Part shown: in pieces, positions 9,024 to 18,013 of the stretch
Numbering within the stretch: the first letter of the stretch is position 1
Layout of the letters: each line of letters opens with the position of its first letter
From: Methanomicrobiaceae archaeon
GTDB taxonomy: Archaea; Halobacteriota; Methanomicrobia; Methanomicrobiales; Methanomicrobiaceae
Direction: 5' to 3'
Assembly: GCA_016937345.1 (NCBI GenBank)
Contig: JAFGWE010000024.1
Span: 1-64,000, forward strand
Length of the DNA stretch: 64,000 nt
Made by a program: the position numbers and the translations under genes
The notes under the pieces: model-generated
Database searches by the model: none
What the model was told of the DNA's origin: nothing
What the model saw: only the letters and a program-made list of their open reading frames with translations

Positions 9024-9332
9024 TTATCTATGACCACTGATTCCCGAAGATAACATATATCCAGCACTTCCAAAAGCATCTCCCAAGGTATATATTATAA
9101 TTGTACTTAATGCAGTTTGAATAAAATTTGAGAGAATTTCTACTCTTTCATTTAATGGTGTTCCCCATTCTATTGATGGCATAAGTACCCATATGGCTAA
9201 AATTAAACTAATTGCTCCAATACAGTCAACTATAATTTTGATTCTTATATCTTCTGTAAACATAGTAAAGAAACCAAGTAATAAACCCATAGAAAATGAT
9301 AAAATAATTGCTGAAGTTGATATGATTTCCAT
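9024..9332 (-). CDS. Small membrane protein, unknown function
   Basis: A 102-residue protein with two N-terminal hydrophobic helices (about residues 5-24 and 32-50) and a third weaker one near residues 73-88. I do not recognise the family. It lies alone at the edge of an AT-rich stretch that also holds a tRNA remnant and a large candidate defence gene, so it may be part of the acquired segment. Coding status rests on the length of the open frame and the coherent hydrophobic pattern; there is no clear ribosome-binding site. Confidence 0.55.
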   Translation of the reverse strand: MEIISTSAIILSFSMGLLLGFFTMFTEDIRIKIIVDCIGAISLILAIWVLMPSIEWGTPLNERVEILSNFIQTALSTIIIYTLGDAFGSAGYMLSSGISGHR

Positions 9333-9731
9333 ATACTGTTTTTATATAATAATGTCTGGGTATAAATTTAATTGAATATCAATATATCCTGAATTTTTAC
9401 AATAATAATTTGATGATATCAAATGTGGCAAGGATATAAATTACAATATGATTATAACCCAAAAAAACAATGCGGGGGGGTAAGATTCCAAATCTGCTCC
9501 TACAAGAATAGGCCCTGAACCTATTGCATAAATTAAGCACTGTTTACATTACTTTCGCAGAGGATGGGAAGATCTGCTTTATAGATCCGGTCTCGCTAAA
9601 GTCCAGGGGTTTAAAAATACTTTAGAGCATTAGCACTATATATTGTGATACTAATAATTCATTGTAAGCACATTATAATTAATAAAAAGATGAATATTTA
9701 GCCTAAACCTGATAAATGGGGATATTGTCGT
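9333..9731. other. Intergenic stretch with tRNA remnant
   Basis: About 400 nt without a convincing protein gene. It contains the tRNA-Leu remnant (9471-9524) and otherwise AT-rich sequence. A TATA-like AT-rich stretch around 9690 could serve the gene that starts at 9732. No other structure was recognised. Confidence 0.5.
9471..9524 (-). pseudogene. tRNA-Leu(CAG) 3'-half remnant, possible attachment-site scar
   Basis: Read on the minus strand, this segment aligns without gaps to the anticodon arm and variable arm of the intact tRNA-Leu at 13513-13597. The anticodon stem is ATAGG/CCTAT around a 7-nt loop TTCAGGG with anticodon CAG, followed by TCTTGTAGGAG. It then matches the 3' end (GAATCTTAC, CCCCCCGCA). 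The T-arm has lost two bases and the T-loop is altered, and no D-arm or 5' acceptor strand can be found upstream. It is therefore a decayed 3' half, not a functional gene. It is in direct orientation with the intact tRNA-Leu on the far side of the 1180-residue gene. Confidence 0.7.
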
Positions 9732-12700
9732 ATGGAAAAAGCAGGGAAAAAAATGAGTAATGCATTTTCAACAGGAGGAGGAGGTCTTCACTTTGAAGCC
9801 CATGTTCAAGCTTCTTTTGTTGCACTTATGCTAACAGAAGGATTTGCTCCTTGTTTACCCTGCTGGCCTATTGATAAAATAAAACTACAAGGAAAATCTG
9901 ATGGTTATGATACCGATGACATGATAGTTTTCCTTAAAGGAGACAAAAATTATCAAAATTGTAAGATGCTTGCCCAGATTAAACATTCAGTTACAATTAC
10001 AGAAAATAATGAGATCTTCAGAGAAGTAATCCAATCTGCTTGGAACGACTACAATAATGAAACTCTTTTTAAAAAGAATAAAGATATAATTGCTCTAATT
10101 GCAGGTCCACTAAGTAAAATAGACATTGAAAATGTTCGTATTGTTCTTGATTGGACACGCAAATATGAAAATTCAGAGGAATTCTTCCGAAAGGTAGAGA
10201 TGACCCGTTTTAGCAGTGCTGCTAAAGTAAAAAAACTGGATGCATTCAGAAAGCAATTGACGAATGCAAATGGTGGAAATCCTGTTGCAGAAAATGAACT
10301 TTTTGAATTTCTTAAGCATTTCCATCTTTTGAGCTATGATTTAGATATAGAATCAGGAGTGGTTTTATCCCTTTTTCGTTCATTAATAGGCCATTATACT
10401 CAAGAAAAAACAGAATTAATATGGTCTCGTCTTGTTGATATCGTTCAATCATTCAATAAATGTGGTGGTACGATTACACAGGAAAACCTTCCTGAAGATA
10501 TATGTGAGTCATTCCAGCAACGAATCCCGGTTAGTATTCCAAAGGAGTATCTTCCTAGTAATGAACCGGATATCATTGATTGGAATCTCCATGAGTATGC
10601 TTCAGATCTCACTATAGCAAATATGATTGGTTCATGGGATGAGAATAATGAATCAGATCTAGAAATAATCAAGGAGGTTGTTACAGGTGACATCTATGAA
10701 TGGATGGACCATCTCAGAGAGATCTTACAATTGCATGAAACCCCAATGACTCTTAATAATGGGAAATGGAGTGTTAAGGATAGAAAGGTTTTATGGCAGA
10801 TCCTTAGAACGAGAATCTTCGATAAAGATCTTGAAAATTTCAAAAATGTTGCAATTACTATATTAAAAGAAAACGACCCTAAATTTGGCCTTCCACCAGA
10901 ACAGCGCTTTGCTGCAACCATTTATGGGAAAGCGTTAACCTATTCAGATAATATCCGTAAAGGGATAGTTGGAGGTCTTGCATTATTTGGTACACAACCA
11001 GAGGTTCTAACATACTGTTCGAGGAATAGAGCTGAATATACAGCATTTCTTACTGTTCGAGAAATATTAGATAGTTCTGATTGGGTACTATGGGGAACTT
11101 TGGATACTCATCTCCCAACATTAGCTGAAGCAGCACCAACTGAATTTTTGGATGCTGTTGAAAATGCATTGAAATCCTCTCCTTGCCCATTTGATCGGCT
11201 TTTTTCAGAAGAAGGTAATAGTGTCACCGGTGGTTGTTATATTGCTGGCTTACTATGGGCACTTGAGGCACTTGCTTGGGATGAAGAGTATATCGTTCGT
11301 TCATGTGCACTTCTGGGCAATCTTGCATCTCGTGATCCTGGAGGGAATTACATTAATCGCCCTTCAAATTCACTTTCTGAGATATTACTCCCTTGGAAGC
11401 CGCATACTATTGCAAAATTTGATAAAAGAAAGGCAGTGATGAAAATACTTGAGAAAGAAGAAGTGTCTGTTGCTTGGAAACTTGCACTTAGTCTGCTACC
11501 TAATCAAATGAGCACCTCGTCAGGATCTTATAGGCCCAAGTGGCGGAAAATTATTCCAGATGATGAAGATATTCAAATCTCTAATGAAGAGTACTGGGAA
11601 CAAATTTCTTTTTATGCTGAACGTGCTCTTTCAATGGCAAAAGATAATATTGGAAAACTGAGTGAACTTATAAGTTATCTGAATAACCTGCCAGAACCTT
11701 GTTTTGATAAATTATTAGAATATCTCTCATCTGAAAAAATTACCAATAAACCAGAGGATGAACGTCTTGACATTTGGGAAAAACTTGTAGATTTAATTCA
11801 AAAACACAAGCGCTATCCTAATGCTAAATGGGCTTTTAAAGCAGAAGAATTATTAAAGATTGAATCTCTTGTTGAAAAACTTGCTCCGAAAAATCCGATC
11901 AATTCATATCGTAGAATATTCAATCATGATTTCTTTGAATTATATGAAGTAGGGGAAGATTGGAATAAACAACAAATAAAGCTGGAAAAACGTCGTAGTG
12001 AGGCGATTAGAGAAATATTAGATTCTGATGGTTTTGAAGGAGTCTTGAAATTTGTTGAATCAATAGAAGATCCATTTAGTGTTGGATTGTCTTTGGGCTC
12101 TATTGCAGATATTTCGATAGATAATGAAGTAATTCCAAAATATTTAACAACTGAAAACAAGAAGTTGCAGCGATTTTTGAGTGGGTATATTAGAAGTCGT
12201 AATTTTTACATAGGTAGGGAATGGGTAGATAATATTGATAAGAGCAGTTGGTCCTTATCAGAAAAGTCAACCTTTTTAATTTGTTTACCATTCAACCATG
12301 AAACTTGGAACAGAGTTCCTACTTTACTTGGTGAATTAGAGTGTGATTACTGGAAAAAAGTGAAAGTTGTTCCTGAATGGAAAGATGGTGACATCGGTGG
12401 AGCTGTAGATGAATTAATTAAATATGGTAGACCCAATGCTGCTATCTTTTGTTTATGCATGGATTATTCAAATAATAAATCATTAGACAAGTCAAGTACA
12501 GTCAATGCCTTAATGTCAGCATTATCCTCTGAGGAACCATTGAATACGATGGATTATCATCATGTACAAACGCTTATCAAGGTTTTACAAGAGGATCCGA
12601 ATGTTGATCATAATGAGTTATTCAATGTGGAATGGGCATATTTACCAATTCTGGATCGACTGCATGGAATGTCACCAAAAGAGTTAGAGAGGCGACTTGC

Positions 12701-13274
12701 TTCGAATTCTGGATTTTTCTGTGATTTAATAAGTAGAATCTACTTGTCAAAAAACGAAAACAAATCAGAGAGAAAACGTAATGAAAAAGATGGAATAGTC
12801 GCTACAAACGCATGGAAATTATTGGATATGTGGCAAAAACCACCTGGAACTCAGGCAGATGGATCGTTTTCAGGAGATGAATTTAGAAAGTGGTTGAATG
12901 AGACTAAAGAAACTTGTACAAAATCCGGTCATTTAGAAGTTGCTTTGATCCATGTAGGTAAAGTTTTGTTCTATTCTCCATGTGACCTTAAGGGATTATG
13001 GATTAATGAGACTGTTGCAGATGAACTTAATAAAATAAACAATTCTAAAATGTTGGATGGATATACAACGGAAATTTTCAATTCTCGTGGTGTCCATTTT
13101 GTTGATCCAACCGGTGAGCCTGAAAGAAAACTTGCTGAAAAATATCGAGAACAGGCAGATGATCTTGAAAATGCAGGTTATCAGCGTTTTGCAGCTTCAC
13201 TTAAGGATGTAGCGCAACGATATGAGCGTGACGCTGAAGAAAATATTAATGAATATATTGAGGAAGATGACTAA
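9732..13274 (+). CDS. Large candidate defence protein: Cap4/Mrr-like nuclease motif plus long helical region
   Basis: A 1180-residue protein of unrecognised name. Residues about 12-90 resemble the PD-(D/E)xK nuclease domain found in Cap4 and Avs-type effectors: a GGGGLHFE motif (Glu22), then YDTDDMIVF (Asp63), then LAQIKHS with the Q-x-K catalytic pair (Gln82, Lys84). The remaining ~1000 residues look helical and repeat-like, with many W, L and acidic residues. A C-terminal block near WQKPPGTQADGSFSGDEFRKW and another near SRGVHFVDPTGEPERKLAEKY recall conserved blocks I associate with large uncharacterised bacterial proteins. I found no Walker A motif. Start may be ATG 9732 or 9753. It lies between two tRNA-Leu sequences and is probably a horizontally acquired, single-gene antiviral system; that function is inference. 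Confidence 0.75.
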   Translation: MEKAGKKMSNAFSTGGGGLHFEAHVQASFVALMLTEGFAPCLPCWPIDKIKLQGKSDGYDTDDMIVFLKGDKNYQNCKMLAQIKHSVTITENNEIFREVIQSAWNDYNNETLFKKNKDIIALIAGPLSKIDIENVRIVLDWTRKYENSEEFFRKVEMTRFSSAAKVKKLDAFRKQLTNANGGNPVAENELFEFLKHFHLLSYDLDIESGVVLSLFRSLIGHYTQEKTELIWSRLVDIVQSFNKCGGTITQENLPEDICESFQQRIPVSIPKEYLPSNEPDIIDWNLHEYASDLTIANMIGSWDENNESDLEIIKEVVTGDIYEWMDHLREILQLHETPMTLNNGKWSVKDRKVLWQILRTRIFDKDLENFKNVAITILKENDPKFGLPPEQRFAATIYGKALTYSDNIRKGIVGGLALFGTQPEVLTYCSRNRAEYTAFLTVREILDSSDWVLWGTLDTHLPTLAEAAPTEFLDAVENALKSSPCPFDRLFSEEGNSVTGGCYIAGLLWALEALAWDEEYIVRSCALLGNLASRDPGGNYINRPSNSLSEILLPWKPHTIAKFDKRKAVMKILEKEEVSVAWKLALSLLPNQMSTSSGSYRPKWRKIIPDDEDIQISNEEYWEQISFYAERALSMAKDNIGKLSELISYLNNLPEPCFDKLLEYLSSEKITNKPEDERLDIWEKLVDLIQKHKRYPNAKWAFKAEELLKIESLVEKLAPKNPINSYRRIFNHDFFELYEVGEDWNKQQIKLEKRRSEAIREILDSDGFEGVLKFVESIEDPFSVGLSLGSIADISIDNEVIPKYLTTENKKLQRFLSGYIRSRNFYIGREWVDNIDKSSWSLSEKSTFLICLPFNHETWNRVPTLLGELECDYWKKVKVVPEWKDGDIGGAVDELIKYGRPNAAIFCLCMDYSNNKSLDKSSTVNALMSALSSEEPLNTMDYHHVQTLIKVLQEDPNVDHNELFNVEWAYLPILDRLHGMSPKELERRLASNSGFFCDLISRIYLSKNENKSERKRNEKDGIVATNAWKLLDMWQKPPGTQADGSFSGDEFRKWLNETKETCTKSGHLEVALIHVGKVLFYSPCDLKGLWINETVADELNKINNSKMLDGYTTEIFNSRGVHFVDPTGEPERKLAEKYREQADDLENAGYQRFAASLKDVAQRYERDAEENINEYIEEDD

Positions 13275-13319
13275 TTTTCCAATATTATCTTACTTTTACC
13301 CATCTTCTTTTTTTTACAA

Positions 13320-13451
13320 GTTATTGTAGGTCCTAAAGAGGGAGCACTCGATCATATTGGAGATTCCATATCAAAACTTGTTTTGGAAAAATTGATAGTT
13401 GAAGGAAAAGCAAGATTCATCGACAATACACCTAGAGGAAAACATTCCTAG
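13320..13451 (+). pseudogene. Possible C-terminal gene remnant
   Basis: In the same frame as the preceding gene, after its stop, there is a start-less open stretch that encodes a protein-like end (VIVGPKEGALDHIGDS ... GKARFIDNTPRGKHS). The composition looks like real coding sequence, unlike the AT-rich flanks, but there is no start codon or ribosome-binding site. It may be the tail of a gene lost when the segment next to tRNA-Leu rearranged. Family not recognised. Confidence 0.35.
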
Positions 13452-13512
13452 CATCTTTTCAAACAAATTTTAGAAAATAATACTCTAATTAAAAAAAGTT
13501 TCAAAAAAAAAA

Positions 13513-13597
13513 TGCGAGAGGTGAGATTCGAACTCACGGACTCCTACGAGATTGGATCTTAAGTCCAACGCCTTTGGCCAGGCTCGGCAACTCTCGC
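13513..13597 (-). tRNA. tRNA-Leu (anticodon TAA)
   Basis: Minus-strand cloverleaf with acceptor GCGAGAG/CTCTCGC, discriminator A, D-arm GCCGAGCC...GGC, anticodon stem TTGGA/TCCAA around loop CTTAAGA (anticodon TAA), a long class II variable arm and T-arm GTGAG-TTCGAAT-CTCAC. CCA is not encoded. A TATA-like sequence (TAATATGTA) lies about 40 nt upstream on the minus strand. The 3' end faces the candidate defence gene. Confidence 0.97.
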
Positions 13598-13684
13598 TTA
13601 CAATCTCCAGATTACTGGACTATACATATTAGATATCCTTAGAAAAAAAGATAACGGATTTGGTTCTGTCAAAGATAAGTATTA

Positions 13685-15424
13685 TCACACCAGAATAAAG
13701 TATCCTATTATTGAAAATACAAATGCTAAAATCAGTATTGTAAAGCCTAATGGAGCAATAAAGGTCAGCATGGCGTTTACTGTACTTGCCAGCTGTGATA
13801 TTCTGTGTGAACCGAAAACTGATATTCCCTCACACCATGCAGTGGTTGCGCCGCACTTTGCAGGTGAGAGATCACTGAGTGCCTCTTTTACTGCCTCAAC
13901 CGCAAATGGAAGAATCTTTTCTGCCTCAATGCGATATCCAACCGGGTTTTTGCCGCTTATTGTGTTTACAACGTGGGAGTCTGTCGTCATTAGCTCGCAC
14001 TCATCAACAATCTCAAGAATTTTATTCCTCATTATGTCGCGAACGCCGTTTTGCATATTGTTCCCGTCAAAGAGGACATATGCCGTTGTATTATCTCCAT
14101 TCTTTACAACAAGAGCCTGAATCCCGATGTCACCGAACCCTTCCAGGCGTGTAAACGGAACATTTACATGCGAAACTCCTGCCTCAAACTCGGACTGAGT
14201 CTCTTTTAATGCTGCATCTCCCGCAATATCGCAGGCTTTCATGTACTCATATGCGATATGGGATGCAGGCATGACGGGGCTTGCCACATCCACCATGCAG
14301 TTGTGTGCATCAACAAATGCTATATGTGAAAATCTCTTGTGACCTTCAGACATTATTGAAAGACCTATAGGATAATCGACATCCTCGGTCATCTCGGGGT
14401 ATCGTGTACTCACAAGTAAAAGTGCGTCTCCGAATGGCTGGGCAAGAACCTGAACCGAGCCATATTTGTAGCGTACCGATTCACCTGCAGTATTATTATA
14501 GAGGATATCTCCTTTTGTCTTCTCAACAGCGGAAATAACCTTTGGAATCTCATTTTCTGAGATAATATTGAAGTCGTGTGTGGCACATCCGTGAGGAACA
14601 AGAGTTTCTCCCCCAAGTGACTCATGTAAAACCTTTGGAAGATTGCCGCCTCCAATCTCCCCCATAGGGCCCGGGTGAAGATTTGGGACAGTAAATATAA
14701 TGTCTTTTTTTCCCTCTCTTTTAAAGAAAAGAGTGACCTGCGGCACATATACTTCCTCTCCAATCTCGTGAAAAAATTCCTCAAGAGCTTTTGAGCCGTC
14801 TGTATTGTGTGCAATAAACGCGTTGATGAAATTAAGAGCACTTATATGAAAATTCTTTCTCAAAGGTCTTTCAACAAGCCACAAAAAGAGAATCACGCCT
14901 GCGCCGAAGAGCAGATGAATCGGAAGGGCATACATGAGAAAAACAATGCCGAAATAGTATGTTCCGACAGCCATCGCACAAAGACTCTGTAATAGTGCCG
15001 GAAACACCATATGTGACATCTTATAATCGGCTATTGCTACAAGGACTATTAAGCGGATACCAAATACAAACCCTAGTGATACTGCAAATAATAGAGGAAA
15101 AATCCCCTCAAAAATCAGCAAAATCGGGAACAGGCTGATAATTATTGAAAAAACCGTACATGCAAGTGCCAGAAGGGCTGACCTGTTCCATGTTATCTTC
15201 TTTCCAAAAATTTCAACAAACGGTTTTGTCAGGATAAATGCGATAAGGGCCGGGATAAAAAAGCCAAAAATTCCAAAATGCTGAATATCATGGTTTCTGA
15301 TGACACATGCAATATCGATGACAAGACCCAGGAAAAATATTATTGAAAGTGAGCGTGGCCATGAAGGAGCCAGAAAAAGAAACTTACTGAGGCCTTCAAT
15401 CTTTGATTCCCCTACTGGTGCCAT
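13685..15424 (-). CDS. DUF2070 family membrane protein
   Basis: A 579-residue archaeal DUF2070 protein. The N-terminal ~180 residues contain six or seven transmembrane helices. The soluble middle and C-terminal part has conserved metal-site-like motifs (TVPNLHPGPMGEIGGGNLP near residues 240-260, FVDAHNCM and GFGDIGIQALVVKNGD), and a final pair of hydrophobic helices closes the protein. The HPGP, DAH and histidine motifs suggest a hydrolase-like domain, but the family's reaction is unknown to me. It is the last gene of the uS15-led minus-strand run, 60 nt after the PfkB-type kinase. Confidence 0.88.
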   Translation of the reverse strand: MAPVGESKIEGLSKFLFLAPSWPRSLSIIFFLGLVIDIACVIRNHDIQHFGIFGFFIPALIAFILTKPFVEIFGKKITWNRSALLALACTVFSIIISLFPILLIFEGIFPLLFAVSLGFVFGIRLIVLVAIADYKMSHMVFPALLQSLCAMAVGTYYFGIVFLMYALPIHLLFGAGVILFLWLVERPLRKNFHISALNFINAFIAHNTDGSKALEEFFHEIGEEVYVPQVTLFFKREGKKDIIFTVPNLHPGPMGEIGGGNLPKVLHESLGGETLVPHGCATHDFNIISENEIPKVISAVEKTKGDILYNNTAGESVRYKYGSVQVLAQPFGDALLLVSTRYPEMTEDVDYPIGLSIMSEGHKRFSHIAFVDAHNCMVDVASPVMPASHIAYEYMKACDIAGDAALKETQSEFEAGVSHVNVPFTRLEGFGDIGIQALVVKNGDNTTAYVLFDGNNMQNGVRDIMRNKILEIVDECELMTTDSHVVNTISGKNPVGYRIEAEKILPFAVEAVKEALSDLSPAKCGATTAWCEGISVFGSHRISQLASTVNAMLTFIAPLGFTILILAFVFSIIGYFILV

Positions 15425-15484
15425 ATTATCTTCTCCTCTTTTGGTACACTCTGCACCTGTATGAAAACATTTTATCTGTATTGT

Positions 15485-16360
15485 TTATAAATCCCCGAAA
15501 TTATCTTTATATCGCTTTAACATTCTTCCCCAGTTGGGAAGATTGGTCTGGCAGCCAATTTCTTCAACGACAAAAGATGCTGCTGTTGTTCCTACTTTAC
15601 AGCAGGTTACTTCAGGATAGCCTTTTTTATATGCTGTCAGGAATCCTGCCCTGTATGCATCGCCTGCACCGGTAGGATCTGCAAGTTTAACGGAAACTGC
15701 AGGTATATTTTTGACATCGCCATTTAAATGCAGTTCGCTTCCTTCTCCTGACATTGTGATTACTGAAACAGGGATTCTTTTTAAGAGATCACTCTTTGTT
15801 ATGCCGATTTTTTCGCACATTCCTTTTACTTCATGGTGATTTGCGAAAAGAATGTCTATATTATCGACTATGGACTCAAGCTGCTCTTTTGTATATTTTA
15901 TCAGATCCTGGCCGGGATCAAATGATGAGAATTCTGCTTTTTGTGCAACTTTCACATTAAATTCCGGTTCTGCTGTAGCCATATGAACAAAATCAAGTGA
16001 TGGTGCGTCTTTAGTGGTGAAAAGCTCTGAAGCACCCCATTCAAAAACAGTTGTCTGATCCCCTGAAAGATCGTTAAACAGGTAGCAGGTAGGCGTATTT
16101 TTGTCTTCGGAAATAAAAAAACGGCGCATAACACCAATCTGGTTTAGCCATTTTTCAAAAGGGCTGTTTTCAAAATCCCTTCCTACAGCGCTTATTAATG
16201 TGGCTTCTCCACCTAATACTGCGATACCTGCTGCAATATTCGCAGCCCCGCCGCCAAAATAGATTTTATGATCAAGAACCGGAACAGATCCATGTCTTTC
16301 CGGCAATTTTGGAACTGTAAAAATATTATCAATTGCAGTATGACCTACAACTGAAATCAT
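15485..16360 (-). CDS. PfkB-family carbohydrate/nucleoside kinase
   Basis: A 291-residue ribokinase-like sugar or nucleoside kinase. The N-terminal signature is GGGAANIAAGIAVLGG (substrate site), and the C-terminal PfkB signature is DPTGAGDAYRAGFL with the catalytic aspartate. The central lid region has DKNTPTCYLF. The substrate cannot be assigned; archaeal members include ribokinase-, inosine/guanosine- and ADP-dependent types. It starts 2 nt after the UPF0212 gene ends and belongs to the same transcription unit. Confidence 0.88.
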   Translation of the reverse strand: MISVVGHTAIDNIFTVPKLPERHGSVPVLDHKIYFGGGAANIAAGIAVLGGEATLISAVGRDFENSPFEKWLNQIGVMRRFFISEDKNTPTCYLFNDLSGDQTTVFEWGASELFTTKDAPSLDFVHMATAEPEFNVKVAQKAEFSSFDPGQDLIKYTKEQLESIVDNIDILFANHHEVKGMCEKIGITKSDLLKRIPVSVITMSGEGSELHLNGDVKNIPAVSVKLADPTGAGDAYRAGFLTAYKKGYPEVTCCKVGTTAASFVVEEIGCQTNLPNWGRMLKRYKDNFGDL

Positions 16361-16362
16361 AC

Positions 16363-16701
16363 TTAGATCTCCTTTATTTCAACCACTTTAAGCGGTACAT
16401 CACGCAGTGCTTTTCCCACCACCGACTTTGCAATTCTGCTTGCATGCTCCTCAGATTCCGCCTTAAATACCTTCATCTCAAGAATAAGTCCTACAAGTCC
16501 TACGTTTGCAACAATAAGTGCATTGTTTAACTCATCTTCGCAGAGAGGGCATATGAGCTGGCCAATCTCAATTTCTACAAATTTTGCAGTCGGGTTTAAG
16601 CGTTTTCCGGCTTCACTAATTGCAATACCAATTGCATCATCAAGGGTTTCTACGTCCTTGATAATCCATGCTGATTCCAGCGTTACAAGATAATCTGACA
16701 T
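16363..16701 (-). CDS. UPF0212/DUF555 protein
   Basis: A 112-residue conserved archaeal protein of unknown function. Characteristic features are [25 protein letters not shown]-type segments near the N-terminus and a single CPLC pair (residues about 51-54) that may bind a metal or form part of a zinc ribbon. Length and sequence agree with archaeal UPF0212 members. It sits between a nitroreductase and a PfkB-type kinase gene with near-zero spacing. Confidence 0.85.
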   Translation of the reverse strand: MSDYLVTLESAWIIKDVETLDDAIGIAISEAGKRLNPTAKFVEIEIGQLICPLCEDELNNALIVANVGLVGLILEMKVFKAESEEHASRIAKSVVGKALRDVPLKVVEIKEI

Positions 16702-16722
16702 TTTTTTCTTAACCTGTGTTCT

Positions 16723-17250
16723 CTACCATGTTTCTTCATGGATATGTTCATTAACCGGCATTCTTTCCATCCGGAGCTCCGGAAGATTTCCGTGACCTAC
16801 CGCCAGAAGGGTCACAGGTCTGGCATGCTGTAAAAGACCAAGGATTTCTGACACAGTTTCGTCATCAAAAGCCCCTGTCCAGCATGTCTGAAGCCTAATT
16901 GCATGAGCGGCAAGCATCATGTATGTGGCGGCAATAGTTGCGTCCTCAACTGCGTAAAGAATACCTCTTTCGCCATATTGTGACATAGAACGAACGTAAT
17001 TTGCACAAACTGCCAGAATTACGGGTGCGTTTTTTATATGCTCCTGATTGAATGCGGCATCACAGAGATCCTCTTTTAAACCATCATCGGTTACAATAAC
17101 GACATCCCATGATTCACGGTTTCCGGCACTTGGTGCTGTACATGCACAACTTAGCATGTAGTTTATTTCATCTTCTGAAACAGGGCTGTCTGAAAAATCC
17201 CTTACAGAGGATCTTGTGCTGAGAAAATCGTGGAATTCAGACGAATTCAT
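16723..17250 (-). CDS. Nitroreductase-family flavoprotein
   Basis: A 175-residue single-domain nitroreductase. The FMN-binding N-terminus is FLSTRSSVRDFSDSPVSEDEI, followed by ACTAPSAGNRESWDVVIV and a C-terminal AVGHGNLPE segment. Such proteins use NAD(P)H and FMN, or F420-type partners in methanogens; the substrate is unknown. Its start overlaps the end of the upstream gene by 14 nt, so the two are likely translationally coupled. Confidence 0.87.
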   Translation of the reverse strand: MNSSEFHDFLSTRSSVRDFSDSPVSEDEINYMLSCACTAPSAGNRESWDVVIVTDDGLKEDLCDAAFNQEHIKNAPVILAVCANYVRSMSQYGERGILYAVEDATIAATYMMLAAHAIRLQTCWTGAFDDETVSEILGLLQHARPVTLLAVGHGNLPELRMERMPVNEHIHEETW

Positions 17251-17593
17251 TTTCCGATAGTACCTGCCATGCTTCCTGTGCCGGAGTTGTGGCTTTTGTT
17301 ATTGCACTGCTTACAGCAAGTTGCGCTTCATTGAAGTCTTCATTATCAATCAGGTTCTCTATTTTTTCCAGAATACCGGCTGCTTCTAAAAAATCCTGTT
17401 TTTTAGTGATATTTCCGGCCATTCTGAGATCCTGCTCAATAGCTCCGATAAATAATTTAAGCATCTTTTTTGCACCTAATTTCTCCGCACCTTTTAATTC
17501 ATAGAGGACAGCTGTCATCTGTGAAACAGTAATAAGATTTGTTTTGGCGCGTTCTGCAAAAAGATAATTATGAACTGCTTCTTTTGAATTCAT
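17237..17593 (-). CDS. Conserved hypothetical protein (helical, 118 aa)
   Basis: A 118-residue, mostly helical, soluble protein with no cysteines and no recognised motif. The ATG at 17593 has an AGGT ribosome-binding site 8 nt upstream; the GTG one codon earlier is less likely. It lies between the DUF5350 gene and the nitroreductase gene in a long operon and overlaps the latter by 14 nt. I do not recognise the family and propose no function. Confidence 0.75.
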   Translation of the reverse strand: MNSKEAVHNYLFAERAKTNLITVSQMTAVLYELKGAEKLGAKKMLKLFIGAIEQDLRMAGNITKKQDFLEAAGILEKIENLIDNEDFNEAQLAVSSAITKATTPAQEAWQVLSENEFV

Positions 17594-17658
17594 CACAATA
17601 GACCTACCTTTGTTCTCTCAATAGAAAAAATGAGACTATTTTTTAGTCTCAGTTAGTT

Positions 17659-17967
17659 TTATTTGGACTTGGCCTTTGCTCCCTTAATTGATGCCGGGGA
17701 GCGTTTAATGCGTCTTCTGAAGCGTGGGTCTACCTGAGGTGTGTTGCGTGAGTTGCGTCCACCTCTGGCGCCTCCGCTATTTCCTCCTCTTCTTCCGCCA
17801 CGCTGTGAGTCCTGTGTTTTCTGAATTGCTCTCTTAAGTTTTGCACCTGATTTAAAGCGCTGGTTTGGACCTGGTTTTTTGTAAGTTCCCTCTTTTGCCG
17901 GGACAAGTCTCAGCTGACCGGATACACTCTTAATCTGAGTCCATGAGGTTATACCTGTTTTTCCCAT
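17659..17967 (-). CDS. DUF5350-type basic, Arg/Gly-rich protein
   Basis: A 102-residue, strongly basic protein that I match to the DUF5350 group of methanogens. The N-terminus is compact (MGKTGITSWTQIKSVSGQLRLVP). It is followed by a lysine-rich segment, a glycine/arginine-rich linker (RGGRRGGNSGGARGGRN, about residues 56-72) and a basic tail. RGG-like stretches and location directly after eS1 suggest RNA or ribosome binding, which is inference. A T-rich stretch lies upstream of the following gene. Confidence 0.78.
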   Translation of the reverse strand: MGKTGITSWTQIKSVSGQLRLVPAKEGTYKKPGPNQRFKSGAKLKRAIQKTQDSQRGGRRGGNSGGARGGRNSRNTPQVDPRFRRRIKRSPASIKGAKAKSK

Positions 17968-18013
17968 CTATAACACTTCCTTTAATTTTTAATCTAATTT
18001 TTTCAATCAGACA

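Noticed and set aside
10393-10416. GHYTQEKT segment as a degenerate Walker A in the 1180-residue protein
   Set aside because: It lacks the second glycine and the preceding beta strand, and lies in a predicted helix.
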